DNA of 64,000 bases from Golubevia sp. BC0850. Lineage: Eukaryota; Basidiomycota; Exobasidiomycetes; Golubeviales; Golubeviaceae. The notes under the pieces are model-generated. The model saw only the letters and a program-made list of their open reading frames with translations, was not told the origin of the DNA and ran no database searches. Made by a program: the position numbers and the translations under genes. The DNA lies in assembly GCA_012976225.1 (NCBI GenBank), contig JAAVVG010000006.1, forward strand, positions 1 through 64,000, read 5' to 3'. Positions 1-11,407 of the stretch are shown in pieces. Position 1 is the first letter of the stretch, and every line of letters starts with the position of its first letter.

Positions 1-282
1 CTTGTTGTTGCTGCTAGCTGTTCTGTTATCATTAGATGGAGAGGAAGGGAATCTCTTCAATACGGTAAAGGTGAACTCAGGGGAATTAGGGGCAGTTGGG
101 GATGATGATTCAAATGTTGATTGAGGGTCTATTCTAATTTCGTCTTGTTCTGCCATTTGTTGATCGATTGGAGCGCTTGAAGGGTTGTTTCCAGTCTTCG
201 TAATGCTATTTTTTCTGTTTTTGTTTTTGTCTGGGGGTTTTCTTTGGGTGGGAAGGATTGGAACATTTTGGGGTGGAAACAT
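1..282 (-). CDS. partial gene at the left edge, product unknown
   Basis: An open frame of 94 codons starts at an ATG at 282 (MFPPQNVPILP) and leaves the window at position 1 without a stop. An in-frame stop lies just upstream, so this is the first possible ATG. The visible part is polar and rich in Lys, Asn, Ser and Pro, like the disordered N-terminus of a regulatory protein. No domain can be recognised in so short a piece. A second in-frame Met is at 156 (MAEQDEIRIDP). Whether an intron follows cannot be seen. Confidence 0.5.
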   Translation of the reverse strand, partial: MFPPQNVPILPTQRKPPDKNKNRKNSITKTGNNPSSAPIDQQMAEQDEIRIDPQSTFESSSPTAPNSPEFTFTVLKRFPSSPSNDNRTASSNNK

Positions 283-297
283 GGTAGTAGTTCGATG

Positions 298-311
298 CTA
301 ACCCTAACCCT
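298..311 (-). promoter_or_regulatory. telobox-like TTAGGG repeat upstream of the left-edge gene
   Basis: Read on the minus strand the sequence holds just over two tandem TTAGGG units, about 16-29 bases before the ATG of the left-edge gene; a degenerate unit follows near 364-377. In fungi, short TTAGGG motifs in promoters bind Tbf1/Teb1-type Myb proteins. A role here is inferred from position only; chance or a small telomere-repair scar is also possible. Confidence 0.3.
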
Positions 312-344
312 ATCATTATTATTATTATTGTTGTTGATTAACAT

Positions 345-811
345 CTGAACGGCGTCTTGGTGAACCCTAACTCTAACACTGGGACATTGGTGTTTTCAGA
401 CATGACTTGCTGATTCAGAACTGGCTGGATTGATCTAATATTCTGTAACGGTGGCTAACTAGTAGAAGATAGGTAGAGTGCTAAGGAGGTAGACTTGAGA
501 CTTGACAAAGGCTGAGGGCAGTTGGGAATCAGCGTTGGGAACTTGGTGACAAATGCAGATTCAATCTCGAATTCACCTCCAGTTTCCCAAGCTGAGTCTC
601 AGTCCGCCCTCGCTTTATTCCAAGATAATGAAAACTCCAGATCCGTTCAAACAGTACCTCTTTAGAATGGGCTGATTTTACATTTGAAAGTAACAGATCC
701 AATAGATACAAGTGAGTCTTCTCTCGCACCTCACCTACAACCAAGCTGCATCATTTTATCTGGCGACCTCCCTCTACCTTTACTTATAGATCTCCTGCTC
801 GTTCATCGGAA
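345..811. other. intergenic, no gene seen
   Basis: The stretch between the left-edge gene and the decayed gene has only short frames without coding character. It should hold the promoter of the leftward gene. I see no RNA gene or repeat. Confidence 0.5.
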
Positions 812-3198
812 ATGAACTGGATATCTTCTGCTGACAGCAAGAACTCGCCTATCCCATTTCCTAGTTCTGAAAGCCCAGCGATCTCTTCTAATTCTTCCAT
901 CGGATCAAGGTCTCCCTCTCTTTTCTCAAATAGCCCACCTGTGTGAAAGAACAGCTTTTCGAATCTTTCAAGCTATGATAATTCTCCAGCAACTTCAATC
1001 CATCCTTCGCCTCAACTAGAAAAGACAGCAAGACACCAACGTTCCAGAACCAGACATTCTTTGTCTTTGAATGAAGGTAATACAAGTCCCAGTCGTCACA
1101 AGTCCAGATCTTCAATCTCAGGTAACAGAAACCTTGAAAATCGATTTCAAGAAGAAACAGGTCTAAGAGGTGGTCTTCGATCCTTGTCAAGTCTCGGAAA
1201 TTTTCGAAATCTAGCTACTTGAGCAGCTAGTGCAGCTGCTCTTTGGACTTCTTCTGGATCTCCTAAATTAAGAAGTGGGACTTTGGCTCCTCCTCCAACC
1301 AGTGCTTCTGAGGAAGAAGGCTCTTTTAGTAGCTTCGGTTTAGAAGAAGAGGGCGGAATGGAAGATTTAACTGAAACAGAAAGTAACTGGAAGACAATTG
1401 AAAGACCTTATGGCATTCATGACAGATCGAAAAGTGCACCTCAAAATGTTGGAACTTTGGTTTCTAAGTCCGAGAGACCTTTTAAACTTAGTAGGAAACG
1501 GTTAGACAAGGCTGTTTCTGCTGCATTGGAAGCTGCTCAAATACTGGAGGAAGAAGATTTGGTCAAAGAGAAAACTAAATTGAAGAGAAAGGAGAAAGCC
1601 AATTTGAAGGAATTGAAGAGACGTAGAGAACTTTTGTTTAGGCAGGAATTGAAGAAGGTCAGAGCTTCTAGAGATGGTTTAGGAATCGATATGGGAGAAG
1701 TTCCTAATTCACCATTCTCTTCGAACCAATCTTCAGATCTGGATGATCAGACATCAAGACGTTTGGAAAGAGATTTTTTTTCAGCTTTAGCAAGTTTGAG
1801 CTCAGACTCGGAAAGATTAGATGAGGAATCAGAAGCAGATGAAGGAGAAGATCAAGATCCAAATCTAGCTCTGGACCTTTATATTTCCTCGGTTTCTCAT
1901 TTGCTGAATGCTTTACCTGCTTCCTCATCAACAAAGAATCCTTCAAGCATTTCTCCACAACTCGAAGTTTTTACAAGAACGACTCAGTCCGACTAGTAGA
2001 GCTCTTTCCCTGTTTTCTTCTTCCAGTGAACACGAACAATCTGCATCGGAACCATTAAGGAATCGAACGCTCTCATCTCCGGCAAATCCTCAATCTTCCT
2101 CGATTCCAGAGAAACAAAAAAATGAATTGAAACTTCAATCAGAAGAGCCTTTGAAGAAATTGGGTTATGAACCTCTTCCTGAATCTTCGAATCAACCTCG
2201 ACTTCAAACTCAAACAAGTCCTCCAGAAGTTGAAATTGGAAGCACTTTCGCCACCGAAGATGGGAGAAATGGAGAAGTAGTTCATCATCATCATTATTAC
2301 ATGCCATTCCATCTGGTCGGAACTCCAACAAACCCTTCACCAGAATCATCTGTCAACAAACAAGATCAACTTCCACCTCCCAAACGACAACGTACGATCT
2401 CTGGTTTCTTGGCTTCTACAGCTTTGGACGTTGGTTTGACGATTGGTGCGGGTGCTCTAGCAGCAGCTAGTCGTGGAGTAGCTTCTCTTTCTCCAATTTT
2501 GGTTGGAAAGGAATCTCACAAAGTTGATCAGATGGAAGAAGGTTATCTCGGAGAATTGGAACCGAACGAATTGAAAAGTTCGTCGCTACCTAGTTCTGTT
2601 GGAGGAAAGGATCAAAGGCATTATCCTTACACTAGCATTCCAAGATCTAATACTTGGACTTAGCTTTTGCCTTGTCCTACGGTGCTGTTACTACCCTCTT
2701 ATCAAGTCTTGGCTCTGCAGCCAGGTTTGTTTGTTTGTTGTTTGTTGAGCCAGGGATCTAGTCAAAGAATCTCAATCTTCAAACCAAGTCGACAATTCAA
2801 CTATCTCAACTTCCGTCTCATCCAACACCATCTCAACCTCCATCTCAACCTCAACCTCTCTCATAGAAGAAGACGAACTATCAATCCTGGCCATCAACTT
2901 AGCAAGAGCTTTGAAACGTTCTCCGCTACCGACTCATCTCTTCCAATTCTTTTCCACAACCTTTCATCTGCTGGTTTCAATTGATAAACGTTAATCCATC
3001 AGAGAAAAATCAGTGAAACTCACTTTGGAGAATACTCGAAAGCCTTTCGATTATATAGGAAAGAATGAGCTTCATGTCAAATCGATTAGAGCGGTCTGGA
3101 AAGGGTTTGAGGTGGCGTCGAAAATGGTTAGAGCGTATCAGGAAGAGACTGGTTGGGATGAGGATTCTACCATCAGAAGAATTCAGAATCATTCCTAG
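812..3198 (+). pseudogene. decayed host protein gene, family not recognised
   Basis: From an ATG at 812 one frame reads as protein-like sequence for about 1.2 kb but is crossed by TGA codons at 944 and 1220. The protein-like reading moves to another frame near 1910-1996, again near 2660, and continues to the stop at 3196-3198 with a further stop near 2985. No GT-AG intron explains these changes. Recognisable stretches are a Lys/Glu-rich helix (about 1500-1660), a His-rich patch near 2280 and two hydrophobic, alanine- and glycine-rich segments near 2410-2500 and 2660-2740 that look like membrane helices. The family is unknown to me; a membrane or nuclear-envelope protein is only a guess. The number of breaks argues for an old pseudogene rather than sequencing errors. 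Confidence 0.6.
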
Positions 3199-3520
3199 GG
3201 AGTCCTGGTTTAGAGGAGTTCCACCAGTGACAGACGAACAACGTAAAGCTCGATAAAAATCTAATCAAGTTCAACATGCCCTCATCCCAACGACCTATGC
3301 TTCCAATCTCTCTAACGACGTAACCTAGCTGGCCTGGTGCTGCTCTTATATTCTCAAAATCTCTTCAATCTTCAAATTCAAATCGAGAACTCCAAAGCCC
3401 AAAGCCAACCTCTCTATGCCATTTTGCGTCTCAAATTTTTCACTTCACCCTTTGCTCTTGTTTCCTGCCCGCTTTTGCCTCTCTAATAGACTTGCCTTCG
3501 ATCATTCTCCGTCTCATGCT

Positions 3521-6500
3521 TCAGGTATTAGCGAGATTGAAGAGATTGAGCGCTGTTTTCAGTATTTTCAGATCTCCCTCATCAGAGAGTTCAACGTTGA
3601 GATCGTCACAGAACGCAGCTGTTCCGAGATGGGTTAGATGCGTGGGAAGAGGTGCTGTGAGTCTAGCTCTCTCTTGGTTTGCTGAAGAGTTTGCTTCACC
3701 AACAATAGAAACTCCATTTGCATCACAAGCTTGGATCAGAGCTTCCATCACTACTGTTGACTCTGAGCACTTGATTCCAGTTAGCACCTTTCTGAGGATC
3801 ATCAGAAGTGGCTCCAGTTGTAAGGTGAAGAGAAAGCATGAGATAGAAGATCCTTGGGGAACTTTACAGTCGATTGGAATGGATTGAGCTAAGTTTCCGT
3901 TGACGACCACATTCGCTCTACCTCCAAGATAGAAAGCTGCCTGGAGGAGTTAAATGAAAGGTTCTGGGAACTTGAAGAATTTGAGAGCTCTGTTTATCCA
4001 TTGATGATCAACTCGATCATATGCTTTCGCGAAGTCTATGCATGCTAGAAATCCATTGGGAGGGTTTGGAAGTTTCTAGTCAAAGAGGGATTGAACGTTG
4101 GAGATGGTATCAACAATGTCTCTTCGATACTTGAGAGCATATTTGCTAACATGTTCTGCTTCCACCCTCGCGTGAACAGACAAAGTCTTAGATCTCTTTT
4201 CTTGATCTTGATCTTGATGTGAATTGGCTCGATCAAAGTGTTGCATTGATCTTCCTATCACCGTTGATGAGTCTTTGACTTGTTCGCACGCGGCATCGAA
4301 AGCAAGAGCTGGACTGTTAGTTACCTCCATAGTCTTACGAAAGACAGTTTCAAAAACTCCTCCTAGTTCTGAAGTAATTGCGGGATCGTCTAGTATGCCT
4401 CCGTTCATCTTGCACCAGCAGTTTCCAGTTCAAAGTCTTCAACACAGTTGAAGTCTCCTACTCAACCAGTGAGATGTTCTGGTTCTGGATTTGAGGTTCC
4501 TCCATCAGCTATTCCTTTTGACCAGATGAATTGATCCATTCTTTCTTGAAGATCCTGAAAGAAAAGATTTCGACTAGTTCCTAGGACTGGTGCATAAATG
4601 GTTATAAAATTGAGGATTGTTCTATCTCCATCAGTTGAAGGTAGGTGGATTTTGACAGCACTTGTTCTTTCTGGCCAGTTATAGTTTGACTGGTCGACTG
4701 AAGGAAGTGGTTGCTGAATTATTGATGAAGATACAAAAAATTGAGTGGGGTGAAGATTGTAGATCTTGGAAAAGTTTGAGTCTTTTGTCTTGTGTTTTAG
4801 TTGATTGTACATTGGCATTCCAGACGCGCAACTTTGTTGTCTCTTGATTACTATTGTTGTTACTATTATTCATAAATTTTAGACAAAAAAATAAGAAAAT
4901 TAAGGTTGTAGAGAGATCTACAATTGACTGTTAGCTTCAGCCTCCTTTTGAGCCATGTTCTCATCTTCATCATCTGAACGGCTCTTGGAAACTACCTCTT
5001 CGGTTGATTTGAAAAAAACATTTATTTGAGCTGAATTGTTTGGACTTAGTTGAGAGTTCAGGTTTGATGAGGCTGAAGCATTACCTCTTGGAGTTGGAGC
5101 TTGAGCATGAGCTGGAATTTGAGATTGAGCTGCAGGTTAACCAGCTTGGATTTAAGGTTGTTGTTATTGAACTGGAGCAGAAGTCGTGGTTCTGGCTAGA
5201 CCAGAGAAGTCCGAATTTGAATTGATGTTGAATTGGTTGGTGGTTCTACCATGAACGGCTCTGGCAGCTCCAGGAACCGGTCCTTCTCTGCTACCTCCTA
5301 CTCTACCCGCTACCACATGTTCCTTTCCAGCATCCTTTCCTTCTCCATTTCTATTACGCTTACAACTCTTGCTACCACCTGTAACCTGAAATTCATCTTC
5401 ATCTTGACCATTCAAACAATGTGCTTCATTGACTTTGGGACATATCCAGCGAGGGTGAGTGGTTTCTGAGCAGTGATCGTCGCATTTAGGGGCAGTCTTG
5501 CTGTCATAACGGTTGTGTTCGCTGCTGTCGCAGTAGAATCAGTGCATCTTGGGTTTAGTGAGGAAATTAACTTTGGCGGTTTGAAGGAATTCAGTCTTGT
5601 CATTGGAGGTACTTCTTTCGAAGGATTTGGTGTCACAGGAATTTACATTCTTCCCTTTGTCACCTGTTGTTGTTGCTCACAGACCCCATCTTTCCTTTGT
5701 TCTCATCCATATTCTCTAACTTCCCCCTTGTTCCCTATGTCCCTTTATCCTTGTCTCTGTGTTCCCTTGTTCTCTGCTCCCGGGCTATGTTGTTCCATCC
5801 CTTTGTTCCAAAACCCTTTGTTCTTGACTCTTGAACAACTATATAAGCCACCTCTCAGATTGTACATAGATAGTTCCTCATCCGATATAGGAAAACATAA
5901 GTTACTAGAACCTCCTATCCTTTGTCTTAGCTTCATAGCCTCTGCAGCTGATTCCCAACTTTCATTTGCCACTCAAGTCTCAAAACTCTTAGTCCCTTCC
6001 TCTTCTGCGCTCTCTACCTTCAAATCCCCTGACATTTGGAAGGATAGAAGAAGGATCCTTGAGGGGTCTTAGTCAGCAATAGAAGTACTTAAATTTCATC
6101 AGTCATTGGATGTTGAGAGTATCTGAGGATCTCCACAATCTTTCCTCTTTCTAAGTTCTTTTCTGGAGCTTGATTAAGGTACCTGCACAGTTCTTCTTTG
6201 TTCTTGTCAACAATTTTTCCCATTGAGTAGAAACCAGAGATTTCGGCTTCGATGTATTTGGTCATTGAACTACATAGTAGAGGTTCAACGGAGAGGTCTG
6301 CAGTGTCAACAGTGATTCCTCTTTTGCAGAAATCGTTACTGATTAGACTGTGGGTGAGCGTTGGATCTGGAACTAGAATGAGAGGGCTATTGGATGACTT
6401 GAGATCTAACATGACATTGATTCCATCCTTCCCAACAGTAATGTTTACCAGCTTGTTGGATGATTGGTGGATCTTCTGGAGTAAGTCGTGAGTAATTACT

Positions 6501-6605
6501 GGAAGTTGATGTAATGCTCTTTGGGCACGCAACTCCTGATCCGAAGAGCAAAGTGAAGCAAATGTGGGACTCCGATGCAATTGATAAATCTAATTCAGCA
6601 GCCAC
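3521..6605 (-). mobile_element. decayed non-LTR retrotransposon (LINE, Tad1-like layout)
   Basis: Read leftward, the order is ORF1, then endonuclease, then reverse transcriptase. ORF1 (about 6605-5160) ends in a Cys/His-rich zinc-knuckle segment near 5540-5420. The APE-type endonuclease begins near 4873 (LRVWNANVQSTKT) and continues near 4640 (LNFITIYAPVLG). The reverse transcriptase has a clear FAKAYDRVDH motif near 4010, a PQGSSISCFLF motif near 3850 and FCDDLNV near 3590 in place of the usual Y-A-D-D box. All frames are interrupted by stops (for example within the RT frame near 4080 and 3950) and shifts. The RT thumb, 3' tail and poly-A end were not found, so the left end is approximate. 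ORF1 is split by a solo LTR (5631-6034). The 5' end lies about 100 bp from a tRNA gene. Confidence 0.8.
5631..6034 (+). mobile_element. solo LTR of an LTR retrotransposon, inserted in the LINE
   Basis: A 404-bp unit begins TGTCA and ends TGACA, the short inverted ends typical of LTRs, and is flanked on both sides by the same five bases, TTTGG (5626-5630 and 6035-6039), a target-site duplication. It carries a TATATAAG box at about 5840-5847, which suggests the plus-strand orientation. No internal region of the element is present, so it is a solo LTR fossil left by recombination. It interrupts ORF1 of the minus-strand LINE and is therefore younger than that LINE copy. Whether it is Ty1/copia or Ty3 type cannot be told from the LTR alone. 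Confidence 0.8.
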
Positions 6606-6705
6606 AATGTACCTGCTGGAACCCTACCGACCAGAACTGAAACCAGTCTGAATTCTTGAGGTGGCTAGAATTTAAAGCTGACCGACCTGGAACCAATCAA
6701 TTCAA

Positions 6706-6810
6706 GGACAGATGGCCGAGTGGTCAAGGCGCTGTGTTAAGGTTACCGTTTCGCGTGATCCACAATCTTCGCAGTTCGAAAGATCTTGGGTTCGAATCCC
6801 AATCTGTTCA
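6706..6810 (+). tRNA. tRNA-Leu (anticodon AAG), intron-containing
   Basis: The acceptor strands GGACAGA and TCTGTTC pair (one G-U pair) and are followed by discriminator A, as in leucine tRNAs. The D arm, a stem 6732-6736 with anticodon AAG at 6739-6741, an intron of about 17 bases (6743-6759) after the base next to the anticodon, a long variable arm (ATCTT/AAGAT) and a T loop TTCGAAT with stem TTGGG/CCCAA are all visible. A long variable arm together with discriminator A fits tRNA-Leu. The last pair of the anticodon stem is a C-A mismatch. A pol III terminator follows. Confidence 0.9.
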
Positions 6811-6812
6811 AA

Positions 6813-6819
6813 TTTTTTT
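6813..6819 (+). terminator. pol III terminator of tRNA-Leu
   Basis: Seven T residues start three bases after the tRNA 3' end, a normal RNA polymerase III stop signal. Confidence 0.75.
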
Positions 6820-9071
6820 GGCTTTCTCATCCACCTTTTTTAACACTAATCTCATTCTTCTCCTTCTCATGTTATTTTGGCCGTTGTCAATTTTGTTTAT
6901 GTCGTCTTCTATTCTTTTTTTTTCCCTGTCCCCCCTCCTTGAATAGTCTCCATTCCTCCTTTCTTTTGTTTTCCTCCTGATGGGTATGGATGGAGTCGTT
7001 GAAAGAAAAAAAAACGAGCCAGCCAGCAAATGATTGCGAAGTAGAAGAAGAAGAAGAATCTTCAGAATAAGATGTTACTACTATTCCAAATCACACTCAC
7101 AACAACCAACAACCCCTTAAGATCTCTTGAACCTTTGGTCTCTTCTCTCAACCTCCTGATGTACCAATGGAAGAAGGATTAGGGAATTCCAAGAAGGGAG
7201 GTGAGCTAAGTGAGGCAGAAGAGACAATTGGAAGTGGATGTGAAAGTGAAGAGAACAAAGGTTGAAATCTGCAGAATCTCACATTTCCCAAATGCATTCT
7301 GAGTAGAAGACCAACCCTTTGAGAACAGATTGTCAATTTGGACCTAACTCGAATCAGATCAAAAGAAAAAAAGGGAAAGGAAAGGATTTGAAGTGCGTAA
7401 CAGAGAGAAGGAGAGGGGAGGAGAGTTTGACGTAGAGCTTATCTCTCGATCTGGATCAAAAGCTTCGGGTGTGCGTATTTCGGCAAGGCCATGGATCCAC
7501 TAAAAAGCTCGGAGGTATATAAATTCAAGGAGCTCACGATAAGATTCTCTTCTCGTTTTTCATCAACTGGCTCTTCTTCTCTGTCAACTCCCATTTGGCT
7601 TTCTGAAAGCTCAAGTCCACTTCATTCAGGTCTTATTTCATCAATTTCCCTCACTTTTTCACTTTCTTCATGTGTTCCAAATGAGAATCTTATAAGAGAG
7701 GCTGCAGGGTTGAAGTAAGCAAAAGCTTTGCCACTTTTTCTTTGTTGTTGTTTTATGCTTCACTCCTTTTCCATAAGTATTTGATCACTTTCTGTCAAGT
7801 ACAAACATCTCCTGCTGAACCTATGGTATTTCAAAGCATAGTCAGGTGAAAGGACTCTTTCAGGGATATTCAAGAAAAACTGAACTGATATATTTATACA
7901 AAAAATGGGGGCATCGATACCAGCGAGTGCAGCTAAAAAATGAAACTTAAAATAGATGAGAGAAGAAAGGAAGGAGGGAAAAGAAAGGGAGAAAAGAAGA
8001 GAAGAAAGAGAGAGACAGAGAAGATCAGGGGTGGAGACTCGTCTACCACTCATGCGCTCGCACGCACTCATCCCGTGACACCACTCTTCTCCCTTCCCAG
8101 CCATCACAACTTTAATTCTTCGTTATCTGGATGCTTTCAGTAGACGTACCTAGAAGAGACCGACAGCAAGTTGAAAGAGAATGTTCTATCAGAATAAAAA
8201 GTTGCTTCTGGACTCCTTGCAAGGAAGTGTGTCAATTGTACCAATTTTGCCTCTTTCTGGCTCGTTTCTCAACCTTCAATAACGATCTAAACGAGATAGG
8301 CTTCCAACTATAACCTGAACGCTTTCTTTTCACATTAATTTGCCTCTCTTAAGACCCCTTTGACTCCAAAAGAATTGCGCTGTGTTCACACTTCGAATCT
8401 GTCAATACTCACCTCCTCAGAATCAGAGGAAAGAGTTCAAGACCCCGCGCCCAGATCAAAAGAAGCCTTTCAGGAAGGGTAAAGACCAACATCTGATCAA
8501 GGAGGATCGTTCATTTTCTACTTCCAGTCAACAATCCTTTGTGCCTTGTATCATACCTTCTTTCCTTCCAGAGCTGGCCATCCTTCTGGTCTTCGAGGCT
8601 GGTGGAGGTAAGAAGAAGAGCAACAGCAACTTTTGTTCAAGAGAAGATAGAGAGAGGAGAGAAGAAATAGTTAGTGAGCTTTCCCTCTTTGCTCCCTTGC
8701 ATTCAAGTCCCACTCACTCTCAATTGACTTCTCTTCTTCCAGCTCTCGTTACTGCAGATTCAACGATTTTACTCTACAATCAACAGGTATATCTTTACAA
8801 TCAGGCTTCAGACAATGTCAGATGATGAGCTGGATCTGAGATCTGGGCTTTTTCCCTCATCTTCAATAAGTTAGCTATCTTCTTCATGGATAATGGGGTT
8901 TTTCTGTCAGTTTTTCGAGGTATGTAGAAAGTTTCAGGGGCTTCAAACTTCAAGCGAAAGAAGTTCGAGATTCGTGATCGGTCAACCAACGGTCAACCGA
9001 TCAACTCTTCCAGACTTAAATTCTTGTTGTTCCTTCTCACACTCTCACTACAATCTCTTCTGCTCTTTAAG
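6820..9071. other. 2.2-kb stretch with no convincing gene
   Basis: Only short frames occur. A purine-rich tract lies at about 7960-8030. Near 8608-8742 there is an intron-like segment (GTAAGA donor and a CTTCTTCCAG acceptor on the plus strand), with a second possible donor near 8787, so a short spliced or noncoding transcript upstream of the next gene is possible. No protein family could be read across the joined pieces. Confidence 0.4.
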
Positions 9072-10762
9072 ATGCTCAACTTAATTTCGCGGCGTATTCT
9101 AACTTCCTTTTCAACTATCTCGACTGGATCATCAAGGCTAGCCCGAGCCATTCCAACTTCAACTTTTCACCTTCAATCCCGAGGTCTACGATCTTTATCT
9201 GATTTAGAGAATCCAACTTCTTCCTCTCCTCCTCCTCCTTCTACCCCCACTTCCTCTTCCTCTCTAATTTCGCCACTTTCACCTTTTTCCTCGACCCCTC
9301 TAATCCCTCGAACTCATCCTGTACCGAATGCCAATCCAGGATTGATCTTAACTCTATCGTGTCCAGACAAACCCGGTATTGTCTCAAAAGTGACTTCCTA
9401 TCTAGCATCAAGAGGTTGTAACATTTTGGATTCAGCTCAATTCTTAGATGATGGCAATAAGAGGTTCTTCATGAGAGTCCATGCAAGTTGGAAGAGAGCT
9501 GGGGAGAAAGAAGCTCTGGAAGGTTTGGAGAAAGATTTCAGATTAGAGATCGCAGAGAACATGGGAATGGAATTCGGATTGGTGGGAGATGGTGGGGGTG
9601 TAAAGACTATGATCATGGTTAGCAAGATTGGTCGTGAGTAGACGGGATAGTAGGAAGAAGAGGAGTTGTTGGAGGAGCACAGCTTGAACTTCGATCTTCC
9701 CTCCCTTCTCCCTCAGACTGCCTTCATCACCTACTCTTCTTACTCTCTTCAAGCTCACTCCCTATTGAAGTACCTCTAATCGTATCCAATCACCCTACCT
9801 TCGCTCCTTTGGCTGCTGCTCATGGGATCCCTTTCTATCATCTTCCAATCGATGAGAAAAGCGGAAAGACTAAAGAATGGCAGGAGGATCAGTTGCTGAG
9901 GCTGTGTGAAGAACATGGGGTCGAGCTGGTCGTATTGGCTAGGTATATGCAGGTGAGTAATTTCGAAGGAACTTTTGTGAATGAGAAAGAGGAAGGGAAG
10001 TGGCACTTTTGAAGTTCATCTTATGCGAATCCTCGATGAAGAGAGCGTACGAGGATTTTCGTTAGTCTCAAAGATTGACATATATCAACATCAAGAAGAT
10101 TGATCCAGAAGGAGAGAGAACCAGTCAACCAAATCTCCCATTGATTCTCGGCTTTAATTCCCTTCATTTTCCCCATCTCCATCCTTTCCTTTTCGAAATT
10201 AGATCCTCTCACCCAAATTCTGCGAGAAAATGTCTGGAAAGATCATCAACATTCATCATTCTTTCTTACCTTCTTTCAAAGTGAGTTGTCCACCGTCACA
10301 TCTCCCTCTCGTCTCATTCTCATCATCTTTCCTCTCTTTCCACTTTTTTCACCCTCTTTCTTCTCCTTCTCTCCTCTCCCTTCCTCTTCCCTCTCTCTTC
10401 CTTTCCTCTCTCTTCCTTTCCTCTCTCTTCCTTTCCTCTCTCTCTCTCTCTCTGTGCGTGTCCCTCCTCCACTCACTCTCATATCTTCCCAGGGAGCCAA
10501 GCCCTACCACCAAGCCCACTCGAGAGGAGTCAAGCTGATAGGAGCCACAGCCCACGTGGTCACCTCCGACCTCGACGAAGGTCCAATCATCGAACAGGCA
10601 GTGGAAAGAGTCACTCATGCTGAAACTCCGGCTGATTTGGTTAGAGCTGGAAGCGATGTTGAGACTAGGGTCTTGGCTAGAGCGGTTAGATGGGTGGGAG
10701 AGAGGAGGGTGTTGATGAATGGTGGGAAGGTGAGTCTTCCAGAGATGACGGAGAGGAATTGA
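9072..10762 (+). CDS. formyltetrahydrofolate deformylase (PurU type)
   Basis: Predicted exons 9072-9633, 9717-9952, 10203-10280 and 10493-10762 give 381 residues. The enzyme hydrolyses 10-formyltetrahydrofolate to tetrahydrofolate and formate and balances the one-carbon pool. Residues 1-85 look like a mitochondrial targeting region ([12 protein letters not shown], rich in Arg and Ser) and a Ser/Pro linker. An ACT domain follows at about 91-165 ([15 protein letters not shown]), then a formyltransferase-fold domain at about 190-360. The catalytic pattern is present: Asn282 and His284 in [10 protein letters not shown] and Asp320 in DLDEGPII. Exon phases agree across all three introns. I chose the ATG at 9072 because it starts the targeting peptide; an in-frame ATG at 9024 would add 16 hydrophobic residues. 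Bacterial PurU is about 280 residues, so the extra length is N-terminal. Confidence 0.92.
10391..10453 (+). repeat. three 15-bp pyrimidine repeats and a CT run inside a PurU intron
   Basis: Three perfect copies of CTCTCTCTTCCTTTC (10391-10435) are followed by a CT dinucleotide run. They lie in the third intron just before the 3' splice site and may serve as its polypyrimidine tract. Both strands are open here, which produces false Arg/Glu/Lys-rich frames. Confidence 0.85.
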
Positions 10763-11407
10763 AAGGGAAGGGGAAAGGAGGAAGGAGAAGGGTAGCTGAC
10801 CGCTTTTTCCCTTTTCTCATTTCCTTACCGATTTGCTCTTGGAAATTTTTCGGGTGGCGTCTTCAGACTGTCGTTTTCAATTAGGTTTAAGTGTTCGAAC
10901 AAAAAGCGGAACAAGGGTATTGCCTGACAAGGTCAGAACCTAAGATTTTCGAAAACGATCTCTAGATGATAGACAAAGATGAAGATGTATGTTCTCATTG
11001 CTCTTAATCCTCATTCGGTTAACACTCGAAAGCCTCTGCCATCTGTACGCTTCAACAACAAAAAAAGTTTGAAAAAAAAATCATTCATCCGTAATCTACC
11101 AAAAAAAAATGCTAAATCCGTCTTGTTGACTCGCGCTTGACCTCTTGTTAGACGATCTACCGCACTCTTACTTCAAACATTTCAGTATTTCCCCATCTTC
11201 ACGCTTCTGAGCTTCAGTTGCTCTGCGATCAAGTTTCAGATGCTTTTTGGAAAGAGCGGTTCCAATTCAGAACTTCTTTCAGAGGGCTGCAAAGCTCGTT
11301 GATAGAAGAGCAAGGTAGTCAAGGTCAGTAAGCTTTGTTTCAGGTTTTCAGCATTCCAGTATTGACTCCAGTTCTTTTCTATGACCCTCGACTCTCTTCG
11401 ACAGTGA
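10763..11407. other. intergenic, no gene seen
   Basis: The region after the PurU stop holds A-rich runs near 11060-11110 and no convincing coding frame. Confidence 0.5.

Noticed and set aside
298-311. Interstitial telomere or chromosome end
   Set aside because: Only about two TTAGGG units are present and genes continue on both sides; too short for a telomere.
944-1222. Two in-frame TGA codons as possible selenocysteine or programmed readthrough
   Set aside because: Later parts of the same gene also have other stops and frame changes without introns, and no SECIS-like structure was seen; simple decay explains all of it.
8382-8825. 147-codon plus-strand frame before the PurU gene
   Set aside because: Low complexity, no known motif, and it crosses a good GTAAGA donor and CTTCCAG acceptor, so as a continuous protein it is unlikely.
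10276-10618. Arg/Glu/Lys-rich minus-strand frames
   Set aside because: They are the antisense of a CT-rich repeat in a PurU intron.
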